DNA from: Acidocella sp.
GTDB taxonomy: Bacteria; Pseudomonadota; Alphaproteobacteria; Acetobacterales; Acetobacteraceae
Direction: 5' to 3'
Assembly: GCF_027352905.1 (NCBI RefSeq)
Contig: NZ_DAIEIF010000043.1
Span: forward strand, 46,188-110,187
DNA: 64,000 bases
The position numbers were made by a program, and so were the translations under genes. This document shows positions 17,763 through 26,603 of the stretch, one piece after another. How positions within the stretch are numbered: the stretch's first letter is position 1; each line of letters starts with the position of its first letter. The notes beneath the pieces were generated by a model. It ran no database searches. It saw only the letters and a list, made by a program, of their open reading frames with translations, and had not been told where the DNA came from.

Positions 17763-18145
17763 GACTTGAATTTTTCCTCGGCCCGGACCATGCCACGCGC
17801 ATATTTCAGCGCCTCGAACCCGGTTTCCGCCGCGATCAACGATAGCAATGCCGCCCAAGCCGCCTTCTCTGCTTCCGGCGCCGCCGCCAATTCAGCGGTA
17901 GCGGCCTCCTTCGCCCCGGCCAGCGCGGCCACGCGCTCCTCTTCCGGCCCGATATAGGCTTGCTGTAAAGCGAAATAGACCCGCCGTGCCGGCGTCACAG
18001 CGTCTTCCACCTGCATGATTTGTTTGCCGAACAGAAAACGGGCGTGATTATTCAGTTCAAGCCGGGCGCGGGTCTTGAAACGGATGACCGCGCCGTTGAG
18101 AATCATCGATTCGCCCTGTTTTAGTTCCAGGATCAGTGAAGACAT
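17759..18145 (-). CDS. flbT: Flagellar biosynthesis repressor FlbT
   Basis: A 128-residue protein matching FlbT, the post-transcriptional regulator that in Caulobacter binds flagellin mRNA and blocks its translation until the hook is built. Recognisable stretches are 'LELKQGESMILNGAVIRFKTRARLELNNHARFLFG', 'EDAVTPARRVYFALQQAYIGPEEE', and an Ala/Glu-rich C-terminal helix. Here it stands outside any flagellar cluster: neighbours are a LOG gene and a membrane acyltransferase, and no flaF or flagellin is in the window. The ATG has no strong Shine-Dalgarno. Its stop overlaps the convergent LOG stop by 4 nt. Confidence 0.9.
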   Translation of the reverse strand: MSSLILELKQGESMILNGAVIRFKTRARLELNNHARFLFGKQIMQVEDAVTPARRVYFALQQAYIGPEEERVAALAGAKEAATAELAAAPEAEKAAWAALLSLIAAETGFEALKYARGMVRAEEKFKS

Positions 18146-18219
18146 GCCATCCAGCCCGTTTGCTCACACCACGTCTCTCTGTGTGCCGCAACGAGCTTAA
18201 TATTCGGTGAATGCCAAAA

Positions 18220-19272
18220 TCACACGACCTCTTTTAGATAGGGCACGCGCTTCCAAACCAGGATGATGGGAAAAGCAACGCAAAAGATCAGCGCGGCGTT
18301 GACCGGCGGCCCGATGACGATTTGCCGCGCCACCATCACCCCAAATCTTTGCAGCGCCAAAAAAACGCACCAATGGATGAGGTAGATTCCAAAGGAGCAA
18401 TCACCCAGCGCCATGATCAGACGGCGCGCTCTGACTGAGAGCCTGGCCAGATCAAAACCCATGAACAGGTTGAACATCGCGAAGGAGGAGAGGAAAATAA
18501 AGAGCGACGTGTATTGATACCAGAATTCGTTCGGTCCGCCTTGGTGGCGGGCGAATTTCACCGCCAGCGCCATGTTCAAGCCACAAAGCAGTACATAAAG
18601 GCCCGCCGCCGCCCAGGGCTTCATATCGCGGATGAGAAATGGCGCGCAGAGACCGAACAGCAAAAACGAGGGCAGAGTAAAATCGAATTGATTGAGCGGA
18701 GACAGGTCGAGATGAATGAAGCCGAACCCGTTCAAAAAACCATTCAACGAGGGCAGAATGATAGAAAACACGAAGATCAGCAAAACGGGCAGTCTTTGCC
18801 TTCCGGCTTCTCCCTGTCTGGCATAGGCCAGCAATAGGGGTAAAAGCGCCGCGTAACCGGTAAAAACGGGCAGGAACCAAAGGTGAAAATTCGTCGTATC
18901 GAGAAACATGCGGCGAATGATTTCGGTCTCAGGATGAATATGGTTCACATAGGCGTAAACCAGCGACCAGAAAAGAAACGGTAACACGACCCGTTTCAAC
19001 GTCTTGAGAGGCGGCCTGGGCTGATCGCGATTGATCTGGAAATAAGCCGATATGATGAAGAAGCAGGGAACACAAAAATGGGAGAAGGCATAATAAAAAT
19101 TTGGCACGAGCCAGAGGCGGGGATGCGCCTTCATCAAGGTCTCATCATAGTAATATCCCATCGTGCAATGGATGAGAATCACGGCGTAAATCGCGCAGGC
19201 CCGCAGCAACTCGATATTGACGTTATCCCGCCTCTTGCCGGCGGGAGCGGCCTGCATTGCCAGCTCTGTCAT
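18220..19272 (-). CDS. Membrane acyltransferase family 3 protein (OafA/NodX-like)
   Basis: A 350-residue polytopic protein of the acyltransferase-3 family. After a basic N-terminus come 'NIELLRACAIYAVILIHCTMGYYY', the membrane-embedded His motif of the family, then 'FCVPCFFIISAYFQINRD' and about nine more hydrophobic helices ending 'YLIHWCVFLALQRFG'. These enzymes move acyl groups onto sugars of O-antigen, exopolysaccharide or Nod factors. The gene is visibly lower in GC than its neighbours, often a mark of surface-polysaccharide genes acquired by transfer. It begins within the stop of the phosphoesterase gene (ATGA, 19269-19272), so it belongs to the recF-maoC-ymdB strand run. Confidence 0.88.
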   Translation of the reverse strand: MTELAMQAAPAGKRRDNVNIELLRACAIYAVILIHCTMGYYYDETLMKAHPRLWLVPNFYYAFSHFCVPCFFIISAYFQINRDQPRPPLKTLKRVVLPFLFWSLVYAYVNHIHPETEIIRRMFLDTTNFHLWFLPVFTGYAALLPLLLAYARQGEAGRQRLPVLLIFVFSIILPSLNGFLNGFGFIHLDLSPLNQFDFTLPSFLLFGLCAPFLIRDMKPWAAAGLYVLLCGLNMALAVKFARHQGGPNEFWYQYTSLFIFLSSFAMFNLFMGFDLARLSVRARRLIMALGDCSFGIYLIHWCVFLALQRFGVMVARQIVIGPPVNAALIFCVAFPIILVWKRVPYLKEVV

Positions 19273-20084
19273 GCGTCCGGCATCACGGGCGCCAGCCTGC
19301 CGCCCAGGCGCAGCGGTGAAATCCGCCGCGCGAGGCCAGTCGCATCATCCGTTTCCACAAAGGCGCCGCACAGCGTGGCCTCACCTTCCGCCGGGCTCAG
19401 CTTTTCTCCCGGCATTTTGCGAATGAACCGGCCAAGCGCGGCGCCCGTCTGCATGCCGATCACCGAATCGTAATCGCCGCTCATACCGAGATCGGTGACA
19501 TAGGCGCTGCCGCCCGGAAGAATCTGATGGTCCGCCGTCGGCACATGGGTATGGGTGCCGGTGACGGCGCTCACCCGTCCATCGAAAGCATGGGCGAAGG
19601 CCATTTTTTCCGAGCTCGCCTCGGCGTGGATATCGAGCAGGATCGCCTGCGCTGTCACCCCCAACCGATGGCGGGTGAGCAATTCCTCCACGGCACGGAA
19701 CGGGCAATCGAGCGGCTCCATGAAGAGCCGGCCCATCGCCTGCGCCGTCAGCACCTTGCGCCCATCCGCCAGGGTGGCGAGATAGGCGCCCTCGCCGGGC
19801 GTGCCGGGGGGAAAATTCAGGGCGCGCAGCAGCCGTCTCTCCGTGGCGATATACGGGATGATCTCCCGGCGGTCCCAGGCATGGTTGCCAAGTGTGATCA
19901 CATCCGCCCCGGCGGCGAAGAGCGCCTCCGCCATCTCCGGCGCCAGGCCGAAACCGTGCGAGGCGTTCTCCGCGTTCACCGCCACGAAATCGAGCCGCAG
20001 CCGCGCGCGCAGGACGGGAATATGCTTGAGCGCCGCCTCCCGGCCCGAGCGGCCGAGCAGATCGCCGATGAGCAGAAGCCTCAC
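19269..20084 (-). CDS. ymdB: YmdB-type metallophosphoesterase (TIGR00282 family)
   Basis: A 271-residue calcineurin-like phosphoesterase. Metal-binding motifs are seen in order: 'LLIGDLLGRSGR', 'VAVNAENASHGFG', 'VITLGNHAWDRRE', 'LLDIHAEASSEK' and 'GTHTHVPTADH'. Bacillus YmdB and Deinococcus DR1281 members cleave 2',3'-cyclic nucleotides and affect RNA-linked regulation; in alphaproteobacteria the role is not well defined. Length matches the family (about 265). It overlaps maoC upstream by 4 nt (ATGA at 20081-20084) and the acyltransferase downstream by 4 nt. Confidence 0.92.
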   Translation of the reverse strand: MRLLLIGDLLGRSGREAALKHIPVLRARLRLDFVAVNAENASHGFGLAPEMAEALFAAGADVITLGNHAWDRREIIPYIATERRLLRALNFPPGTPGEGAYLATLADGRKVLTAQAMGRLFMEPLDCPFRAVEELLTRHRLGVTAQAILLDIHAEASSEKMAFAHAFDGRVSAVTGTHTHVPTADHQILPGGSAYVTDLGMSGDYDSVIGMQTGAALGRFIRKMPGEKLSPAEGEATLCGAFVETDDATGLARRISPLRLGGRLAPVMPDA

Positions 20085-20539
20085 GGGACCGAGGCTCCAC
20101 GCGCGAAGACCAGCACGCTGGCGGTAAAATCCTGAAGCACCTCGCCCTTCTGGTTACGGGTCTGGGTACGGATGGTCACCATCCCCCGGTCCGGCTTGGA
20201 GCGCGAGGGTTTGATTGCCATCACCCGGCTTTCGACATGCAGCACGTCACCCGGGCGGGTCGGGCGCGGCCAGCTTACCTCCCCCCCCGCGCCGATGATC
20301 CCTTCCGCCAGCGGGATGGCGGCAACGAGCAGCTTCATGCTGATCGCCATGGTATGCCAGCCGCTGGCGGCAAGGCCTTGGAAATAACTCTCCTTCGCCG
20401 CCGCCTCATCGATATGAAAAGGCTGCGGGTCGAACTGCTTGGCGAAGGCGATGATCTGCTCCGCATCGAGCGTATGCTCGCCGCTGCGGAACTCGTCGCC
20501 CACCGCCAAATCTTCCAGATATAATTTCCGCCCGCTCAT
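20081..20539 (-). CDS. MaoC-like hot-dog dehydratase
   Basis: A 152-residue single hot-dog domain. 'FDPQPFHIDEAAAKESYFQGLAASGWHT' contains the hydratase-2 motif with the catalytic Asp and His pair, and 'WPRPTRPGDVLHVESRV' is a usual later strand. Members hydrate or dehydrate enoyl-CoA thioesters. It lies 28 bp after recF on the same strand and overlaps the phosphoesterase gene, so it may be co-transcribed with recF. The physiological substrate is not indicated. Confidence 0.92.
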   Translation of the reverse strand: MSGRKLYLEDLAVGDEFRSGEHTLDAEQIIAFAKQFDPQPFHIDEAAAKESYFQGLAASGWHTMAISMKLLVAAIPLAEGIIGAGGEVSWPRPTRPGDVLHVESRVMAIKPSRSKPDRGMVTIRTQTRNQKGEVLQDFTASVLVFARGASVP

Positions 20540-20567
20540 TCGCTGTCTCCAAGCCGCCCGGGGCCAT

Positions 20568-21662
20568 TCACGCCTCGGCCAAAATCTCCCCTTCCCGGAT
20601 CATATATCGGGCCGCCGCGCAACCCGCGAAGGGCTCCAGATCCGTGCCGGTCATCCAGGCCGGGACATCCGCCCCCGCCAGGGCGGCGAAAAGCGCCCGC
20701 CGCCTGGCGATGTCCAGATGCACCAGCGGCTCGTCGAGCAATAACAAAGGCGGCTGGCCACGCGCCGCCGCGATCAACGCGGCATGGCCGAGAATGGTGC
20801 CAAGGAGCATCGCCTTTTGCTGGCCCGTGGAGGCGAGCGCCGCGGGCTGCCCCTCCGCGTCGGCCATCAGGAGATCGGTCCGGTGCGGCCCGTACCCGGC
20901 CCGGCGCGCCTGGGCGTCGGTGGCACGGCTGGCCGCGAGCGCCCCGCGCAGCCAGTCCTCGACATCCAGAGCCGGAGCGGCTCCCAGCCGCGCACCAATG
21001 AGACAATCCAACGCCAGCCGCACCAGGGGAAACGGCGCCGCCGCCCCCGCCGCCAGCGTGGCGTTGAGGCGGGCAATGAGGGCAAGCCGCGCCGCCGTCG
21101 CCGCCACGGCATGCCGGGCCATCGCGTCCTCCAGCCCCGCGAGCCAGCGGGCATCCGCCCTGGCCTCACCCAGGAGCCGGTTGCGCTGGGCGGCGGCGTT
21201 TTCGAACGCGGCGATTTGCCGGGCATGAAAGGGTTCCAGCGCCACCACCAGCCGGTCGAGAAAGCGACGCCGGCCCGAGGCGGAATCGGTGAACAACCGG
21301 TCCATCTGCGGGGTGAGCCACACGGCGGCGAGCTGCTCCGCCACCTCTGATTGCGTCCGCGGCTTCACCCCGTTCAGCCGGAACTCCCGCCGGTCCGGGC
21401 CTTGGGCGGCTCCGCCGGTGCCGATCTCCAGCCCATCAGCGAAGCGCGCCGCCACCGCCCACCTTCCGGCACCGCCGCGCCGCGCCAGAGCCGCACCGGG
21501 CGCACCGCGCAAGCCCCGCCCCGGCACGAGCAGCGACAAGGCTTCGAGCAGGTTGGTCTTACCCGCGCCATTCGGCCCGGCGAAGACCAGTCGCCGCTCC
21601 CCAGGCGCGAAACGCAGCGCGGCGTAGGAACGGAAATCAGTTAGGGAAAGAGAAACGATCAT
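20568..21662 (-). CDS. recF: DNA replication and repair protein RecF
   Basis: A 364-residue SMC-like ATPase that loads RecA at gaps with RecO/RecR. It has 'LTDFRSYAALRFAPGE', Walker A 'GPNGAGKTNLLEALSLL', the ABC-type signature 'STGQQKAMLL' and Walker B 'LLLLDEPLVHLD'. Length is normal for the family. RecF is often next to dnaA-dnaN-gyrB, but none of those is in this window; here it heads a minus-strand run with maoC, a YmdB-type gene and an acyltransferase. ATG at 21662 gives the standard N-terminus. Confidence 0.95.
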   Translation of the reverse strand: MIVSLSLTDFRSYAALRFAPGERRLVFAGPNGAGKTNLLEALSLLVPGRGLRGAPGAALARRGGAGRWAVAARFADGLEIGTGGAAQGPDRREFRLNGVKPRTQSEVAEQLAAVWLTPQMDRLFTDSASGRRRFLDRLVVALEPFHARQIAAFENAAAQRNRLLGEARADARWLAGLEDAMARHAVAATAARLALIARLNATLAAGAAAPFPLVRLALDCLIGARLGAAPALDVEDWLRGALAASRATDAQARRAGYGPHRTDLLMADAEGQPAALASTGQQKAMLLGTILGHAALIAAARGQPPLLLLDEPLVHLDIARRRALFAALAGADVPAWMTGTDLEPFAGCAAARYMIREGEILAEA

Positions 21663-21901
21663 GTATTAGAAATAAAAGCTTCAACCCTCTCTCATGAGGC
21701 GAAGCTGGGGCGCTAAACCAAAATTGGGTAAAGCCTTCCTTCTTAGGCCGAAAAATTGTCAGTGCCCACGTATCCCTTGGCGAGTTAAGCCGTTTAGCGC
21801 GGGGTATCCGTAACCACAATGGGGGGATGTAGCAGGATCATGCCCCTCGCGGGTGGTAGAGAAGCGGCGATTTGGCGGCGTTCGCTACCGTCTTTTTCAA
21901 A
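21663..21901. other. 239-bp intergenic region between recF and the glycosyltransferase
   Basis: This is the longest gene-free stretch in the window and is visibly richer in A+T than its surroundings. It should hold the recF promoter on the minus strand and the 3' end of the glycosyltransferase transcript. I see no tRNA-like cloverleaf, convincing terminator or credible small ORF; a 60-codon minus-strand frame here has no family-like features. Confidence 0.5.
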
Positions 21902-22876
21902 TCAGCGCGCACAGGCCCTCAACAAACGCGAGAACAGCGGGGCCTGGTGTCTCACCTCATGCCGCTTGATATAATCGCGCATCAGCCGGGGCATGGTGCG
22001 CACTTCTGCGATAGGTGCGGTCATGCCCTGCCTTATGCCATCCCAAGCCGCCTTCAGGCGGGCATGCCGCGCGGCCACCAAGCCATAGCCCAAAATACGG
22101 GGGGAAAGGGTCAGCCATGATTGCCCCCATTTCCGGCCAATGATGAGGCGGTTGCGGATGAAATGCCTTGTTCTCTCATCCTGCCAACGCAGCCGCGCCT
22201 CTACGGCGGAAGTATGAATCACGCTCAACCCGCCATCATAGAGAATACGCCACCCGCGGGAAATCGCGGACAAACAGAAATCATATTCTTCCCAAGCGAA
22301 AAAGAAGCTTTCATCATACCCGCCCACGGCCTGCCAAGCCGCGCGGCGGATGGCATGGCCAGCGCCGACAAAGCGTGTCACCTCGAACCGCCCGCGCAAG
22401 CGCGGCAGCAAGGTTGGAGAATATCCCCAGCATCCTAAATCCGGCGCCTGCCCATCCGCCGCGAGAATGCAAAACGCGAGCGCACCGAGATCAGATTCAC
22501 GCTGAAAGCGCCGCACGGCGCCCGCCACAACCTTGTTATCAGCAAACCGGGCATCATTATCCAGCCCCACCAGAATCTGACCATGGCCAAACCCGGCTAG
22601 CCGATTACGCCCTCCCGCCACGCCATGATTGGCGCTGGCGGCATAAAGCGCGAAATTGCGGGTTTTACCAAAACGCTCAATCAATTCCCGCAACATTTCC
22701 GGGCTGGACCCCTGATCGAGCACGGAAACATGAAACTCCCCGCCGCGCTGCCCCAAAGCCGAAGCAATCGCCTCTTTGGTTTCAGCCGGCCGGTTCAGTG
22801 AGAGGATGATGATATCCGCGTCATAAGCGCCGGGTGGCGGTCGCGCGCCCGCCACCAGCCTTATCTCAGACCGCAC
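21902..22876 (-). CDS. Family 2 glycosyltransferase
   Basis: A GT2 (GT-A fold) enzyme of about 324 residues. 'DADIIILSLNRPAETKEAI' is the nucleotide-binding N-terminus, 'LVGLDNDARF' is the DXD-like region, and 'GYDESFFFAWEEYDF' is the acceptor-side ED motif. It probably adds one sugar to a lipid-linked oligosaccharide. The start is uncertain: an ATG at 22924 would overlap the upstream gene by 59 bp and add a Cys/Pro-rich leader that is a shadow of that gene. I use GTG 22876, an 11-nt overlap. It ends the hisZ-purA-gtrA-sugar transferase run. Confidence 0.85.
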   Translation of the reverse strand: MRSEIRLVAGARPPPGAYDADIIILSLNRPAETKEAIASALGQRGGEFHVSVLDQGSSPEMLRELIERFGKTRNFALYAASANHGVAGGRNRLAGFGHGQILVGLDNDARFADNKVVAGAVRRFQRESDLGALAFCILAADGQAPDLGCWGYSPTLLPRLRGRFEVTRFVGAGHAIRRAAWQAVGGYDESFFFAWEEYDFCLSAISRGWRILYDGGLSVIHTSAVEARLRWQDERTRHFIRNRLIIGRKWGQSWLTLSPRILGYGLVAARHARLKAAWDGIRQGMTAPIAEVRTMPRLMRDYIKRHEVRHQAPLFSRLLRACAR

Positions 22877-23528
22877 CGCCCTGCCCAACCAATACCGGCA
22901 AGGTCTGCAGCAGGATGGCGGCATCCAGCCCCCACGACCAGTTTTGGATATATTCGAGATCGCTGGCCAACCGGCTTTCCAGGGCGCGAAGATGCCTGGT
23001 TTCGCCGCGCTGTCCGCGTATCTGAGCCAAACCCGTCATCCCAGGCCTTACACGGTAGCGGAGCGGGTAAAGCGCCAAAGCGGCGTCGAAGCGCACCCCC
23101 TCCACCGTGGTTTCCGGCGCGTGCGGGCGCGGGCCAACCAAAGACATTTCACCCCGCAACACATTAATCAACTGAAGAAGCTCATCTAATGAAAGGCGGC
23201 GGAGCCACCTCCCCACGGGGGTGGCACGTTCATCGTCTGGCCTGGCTTGCTCAAACGGCGCCCCGGGATCGTGCCGCATGGTTCGGAATTTCAGCAATAT
23301 AAAGGGTTGCCCGCCCGCTCCGATGCGAAGCTGCCGGTAAATAACAGGTCCTGGTCCGCTCAGCCAAACCAGGATGGCGAGTATCCCCAACACTGGCGCG
23401 AGCATGATCAATAAAACGAGAGATAAAACCAGATCCTGCCCGCGTTTCAAACACTGGGCCCCGTCTTTTACAATGTAAGGTTGCAATCTTCCGTAAGGAA
23501 AGACCTCTGCCGCCGTCCCCGCCTGCAT
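22866..23528 (-). CDS. Initiating undecaprenyl-phosphate sugar-1-phosphate transferase
   Basis: A 220-residue bacterial sugar transferase of the ExoY/WcaJ C-terminal class, which starts a lipid-linked repeat unit by moving a sugar phosphate to undecaprenyl phosphate. One hydrophobic helix (about residues 30-55) is followed by 'ILLKFRTM', 'RWLRRLSLDELLQLINVLRGE', 'MSLVGPRP' and 'YRVRPGMTGLAQIRG'. The ATG at 23528 is chosen over an upstream frame start at 23582 because a clear GGGAGG lies 6 nt before it. It is monotopic and lacks the larger N-terminal domain of WbaP-type enzymes. The sugar specificity cannot be read. Confidence 0.92.
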   Translation of the reverse strand: MQAGTAAEVFPYGRLQPYIVKDGAQCLKRGQDLVLSLVLLIMLAPVLGILAILVWLSGPGPVIYRQLRIGAGGQPFILLKFRTMRHDPGAPFEQARPDDERATPVGRWLRRLSLDELLQLINVLRGEMSLVGPRPHAPETTVEGVRFDAALALYPLRYRVRPGMTGLAQIRGQRGETRHLRALESRLASDLEYIQNWSWGLDAAILLQTLPVLVGQGGAV

Positions 23529-23597
23529 TTTAACCTCCCGATTCCGTTTGACGGAAGCCAATGGGATCGTCTTGAGACCCACAAACTTAGGTTGTGC

Positions 23598-24056
23598 TTA
23601 ACGGAAAACCAGTGTTTTGGAAAGAAAATAGTTAAAAACCAAACCCGCCATCGACCCCGCGGCGATACCAATGACCGGATGTTCTACGACCAATGGCCAA
23701 AACGCTACGAGCAGAAAAAATGTGCCGCGATTAGCGACGAAACCCACGGCATTCGCGGCGAGGAATTTACCCCATTGGATATGCATGGGGGCGTGCTGGA
23801 TCTCGCGAAACGTCCAGATTCGGTTGATAAACCAGTTAAACGTGGCCGCGACCACAAAGCCACACGTGCCCGCGACATAAAGATTTACATGGGGCCTCAA
23901 CAGGTAAACCGTTCCGGTATCCCATAAAAATCCCAAGGTACCGACCGTTGCAAAGCGAAGAAAGGCTTCGCTGAGCCCAATACGGGAAACGCGCCGTATC
24001 AGCTCATCCAATAGCTTCAAAGGGAGCAGGGCGCGTGGTCGCGGGTTAGCTGGCAA
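23598..24056 (-). CDS. GtrA-family membrane protein
   Basis: A 152-residue protein with four hydrophobic helices in the GtrA pattern: '[22 protein letters not shown]', '[24 protein letters not shown]', a central helix pair, and '[15 protein letters not shown]'. GtrA-like proteins are thought to flip or help transfer a lipid-linked sugar across the membrane for modification of polysaccharide or teichoic acid. It starts 11 nt before the end of purA, so it is embedded in the purine operon, and is followed 69 bp later by the sugar transferase. The ending '[11 protein letters not shown]' is diagnostic. Confidence 0.9.
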   Translation of the reverse strand: MPANPRPRALLPLKLLDELIRRVSRIGLSEAFLRFATVGTLGFLWDTGTVYLLRPHVNLYVAGTCGFVVAATFNWFINRIWTFREIQHAPMHIQWGKFLAANAVGFVANRGTFFLLVAFWPLVVEHPVIGIAAGSMAGLVFNYFLSKTLVFR

Positions 24057-25335
24057 ATGGGTCTTGCATCAGAATGGTGTCATCCCGCTCCGGACTCGTG
24101 GAGAGCAAGGTCACGGGCGCCTCCACCAATTCCTCGATGCGTTTGACGTATTTAATCGCCGCCGCGGGTAGATCCGCCCAGGAGCGCGCCCCGCGCGTGC
24201 TGCCGCTCCACCCTTCCAGACTCTCATAGACCGGGCGCGCCCGTGCCTGGGCGCCCATCGCGGCGGGAAGATACGAGTAGGCCTCACCGTTAATGGTATA
24301 ACCCGTGCACAGCTTTAATTCTTTGAAACCATCCAGAACATCCAGCTTGGTGAGCGCCAAGCCCTGGATCCCGCCTACCTTCACCGCTTGCCGCACCAGG
24401 GCGGCGTCAAACCAGCCGCAGCGTCGCTTGCGCCCCGTCACCGTGCCGAATTCATGGCCGCGTTCACCCAAAAGCCGCCCGGTTTCGTCATCAAGCTCGG
24501 TGGGAAACGGCCCGGCGCCAACCCTCGTGCAATAAGCCTTGGCGATACCAAGCACACGCCCCGCCGCGTCAGGTCCCATCCCGCTGCCTGAGCCCGCCGT
24601 GCTGGCGACGGTATTGGACGAGGTGACGAATGGATAAGTTCCATGGTCAACGTCGAGCATCACCGCCTGGGCGCCCTCGAACAAGATTTTCTTGCCCTTT
24701 GCCTTGGCCTGGGCCAGCCGCTCCCATACCGGCTCGGCATAAGGCAGCAGGCGCGGCGCAAGACGAAGCAATTCCGCCAGCAGCGAGTCCTTATCGAAGG
24801 TGGCCGCGCCCAGCCCCGCCAAGAGCGTGTTGTGATGTAATAATAATTCGTCCAGCTTGGCAGCCAGCGTGTCCGGCTCCGCCAGATCGCAGACGCGGAT
24901 CGCCCTCCGCGCCACCTTGTCCTCATAGGCCGGGCCGATCCCACGCCCGGTCGTGCCGATCTTGCGGTCCCCGCGCGCCGCCTCGCGCGCGGAATCCAGC
25001 GCCGCATGCAACGGCAGAATCAGGGGCGCGTTTTCGGCTATACGCAACGTCTCAGGCGTGACCTTCAACCCCTGCGCCGAAACCCGCTCGATTTCCGCTA
25101 AGAGCGCATGAGGATCCACCACCACGCCGTTGCCGATAATGCCGAGCTTTCCGTTGACCACACCGGAAGGCAACAGAGAGAGTTTATAAGTCTGGTTGCC
25201 CACCACCAAGGTATGCCCAGCATTGTGCCCGCCCTGGAAGCGCACCACGATATCGGCGCGGCTGGCCAGCCAGTCCACCACCTTACCCTTACCCTCATCG
25301 CCCCATTGGGCTCCGATGATCGTCACATTGGCCAT
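24046..25335 (-). CDS. purA: Adenylosuccinate synthetase
   Basis: A 429-residue enzyme that joins IMP and aspartate with GTP, the first committed step to AMP. It has '[16 protein letters not shown]' (the GTP loop with catalytic Asp), '[12 protein letters not shown]' (catalytic His), '[15 protein letters not shown]', '[24 protein letters not shown]' and '[11 protein letters not shown]'. ATG 25335 overlaps the hisZ stop by one base (TAATG), so translation is coupled; an upstream frame start lies inside hisZ. The hisZ-purA link is common in alphaproteobacteria. Confidence 0.97.
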   Translation of the reverse strand: MANVTIIGAQWGDEGKGKVVDWLASRADIVVRFQGGHNAGHTLVVGNQTYKLSLLPSGVVNGKLGIIGNGVVVDPHALLAEIERVSAQGLKVTPETLRIAENAPLILPLHAALDSAREAARGDRKIGTTGRGIGPAYEDKVARRAIRVCDLAEPDTLAAKLDELLLHHNTLLAGLGAATFDKDSLLAELLRLAPRLLPYAEPVWERLAQAKAKGKKILFEGAQAVMLDVDHGTYPFVTSSNTVASTAGSGSGMGPDAAGRVLGIAKAYCTRVGAGPFPTELDDETGRLLGERGHEFGTVTGRKRRCGWFDAALVRQAVKVGGIQGLALTKLDVLDGFKELKLCTGYTINGEAYSYLPAAMGAQARARPVYESLEGWSGSTRGARSWADLPAAAIKYVKRIEELVEAPVTLLSTSPERDDTILMQDPFAS

Positions 25336-26492
25336 TATGTTTTTTCCGTTTCCTCCAAGAGCGCCTGGATTTTGCCGTCCTGCAGCAAATGGCTGCAATA
25401 GAGCCGGCGGGCTTCCCTCTCCGGCGCCGAATTAGGCGCTAGCCCCGCCACGGTGGCGTAGCCCTGGGAACGCGCGGCGGCGGCCTCCGCCGGGCTAGTG
25501 CCAAAAGGCAGGTAAAGCCGGAAGCGCAGCGCCATGGGCCGGGCCAGCCGTATGATCCGTTCAGGATAGAGAGTAATGCCGGTGGCGGGCTCCGCGTCAC
25601 CACATAAATACCGCCCGCCCCGGCCCAGCTCCATTTGCTGGCCTGTCGCGAAAATCGTCATCGCGACGCCCGTATGGTAGCGATACCCGCGAAATTCCAC
25701 CGGGTCCACCGTCAGCTTCACCTCCGGCAACACGGCACGCACCGCCTTCACCGTTTCAGCCAGGCGTTCGGCCTGGGAGCGAACCGCCTCTGGCAACCCA
25801 GCCGCCAGCAGCGCCGGCACGGCGCGGGCGGCGGGACCGCTCGCCTCCAGCAATTTCAACAACAATCCGGCCTGGGCGCCGCCGAGTTCGGCCACGGCTG
25901 CCGCGTCTTTGCGGTCAAGCGCGTGGGCAAGGTCAAAATGAAGGGGCGCGGGCAATTCATCCAGCAACATCGGCGCCAGCCGGGGAATGGTAAGATCGAC
26001 GGAAAGATCTTCCAGCCCCACCGCCTTCAGCGCGGCGATGGCGGTGAGTATGATTTCGGCATCGGCCGCCGCCAGGTCAGGGCCGATCAGCTCGATCCCC
26101 GCCTGGGAAAGCTGGCGTTCGGGCTGCATCTGGGTGCCGCGTACCAACAGCACCGGCCCGCAATAGGCAAGTCGCAGCGGGCGCGGCGCGTCCGCCAGCC
26201 GGCTGGTCGCCAGCCGGGCGATTTGCGGCGTGGTATCGGCGCGCAATCCCATCATCCGCTGGCTTTCCGGATCCATCAGCCGGAAGGTCTGCTCCGCCGT
26301 CGCGGCGCCAGACCCGGCGAACAAGGAGTCCTCGAATTCCAGCAAGGGCGGTGTCACCCGCTCATACCCGTGCGCGGCGAAGCAATCCATGATCACCTCG
26401 GCGGAGCGGGCCTGCCGTTCGGCCTCGGGCGGCAAAATATCCGCGAGGCCGGCAGGCAGCAGGGCAGGATGGGCGTTCGGCGTCTCGTTCAT
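25335..26492 (-). CDS. hisZ: ATP phosphoribosyltransferase regulatory subunit HisZ
   Basis: A 385-residue paralogue of histidyl-tRNA synthetase that lacks the anticodon-binding C-terminal domain and activates short-form HisG. It shows '[15 protein letters not shown]', '[15 protein letters not shown]', '[24 protein letters not shown]' (class II motif 2-like region) and '[10 protein letters not shown]' near the end. Length excludes a functional HisRS (about 415-420 residues with an additional domain). The ATG at 26492 gives the expected start; a longer frame reaches into the divergent intergenic region. It is the first gene of the hisZ-purA-gtrA run. hisG itself is not in the window. Confidence 0.93.
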   Translation of the reverse strand: MNETPNAHPALLPAGLADILPPEAERQARSAEVIMDCFAAHGYERVTPPLLEFEDSLFAGSGAATAEQTFRLMDPESQRMMGLRADTTPQIARLATSRLADAPRPLRLAYCGPVLLVRGTQMQPERQLSQAGIELIGPDLAAADAEIILTAIAALKAVGLEDLSVDLTIPRLAPMLLDELPAPLHFDLAHALDRKDAAAVAELGGAQAGLLLKLLEASGPAARAVPALLAAGLPEAVRSQAERLAETVKAVRAVLPEVKLTVDPVEFRGYRYHTGVAMTIFATGQQMELGRGGRYLCGDAEPATGITLYPERIIRLARPMALRFRLYLPFGTSPAEAAAARSQGYATVAGLAPNSAPEREARRLYCSHLLQDGKIQALLEETEKT

Positions 26493-26603
26493 GGCAACCA
26501 GGTTGATGCGGGCGGCGCTATAACACCGCCGGGCGAAAGGGCCAATTGCCAGACACCGGATGATTGGGTTAAGCAAACCATACAACCTAAACGGGCATAC
26601 AGC

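Noticed and set aside
21637..21819. 60-codon minus-strand frame upstream of recF
   Set aside because: Overlaps the recF start, has no ribosome site and no family-like sequence.
25335..26492. hisZ as a histidyl-tRNA synthetase
   Set aside because: Too short, lacks the anticodon-binding domain, and the hisZ-purA neighbourhood fits the regulatory subunit.
25635..26603. N-terminal extension of the MBOAT frame across hisZ
   Set aside because: The extension is an antisense reading of hisZ with basic low-complexity sequence; the first membrane helix begins at ATG 26604.
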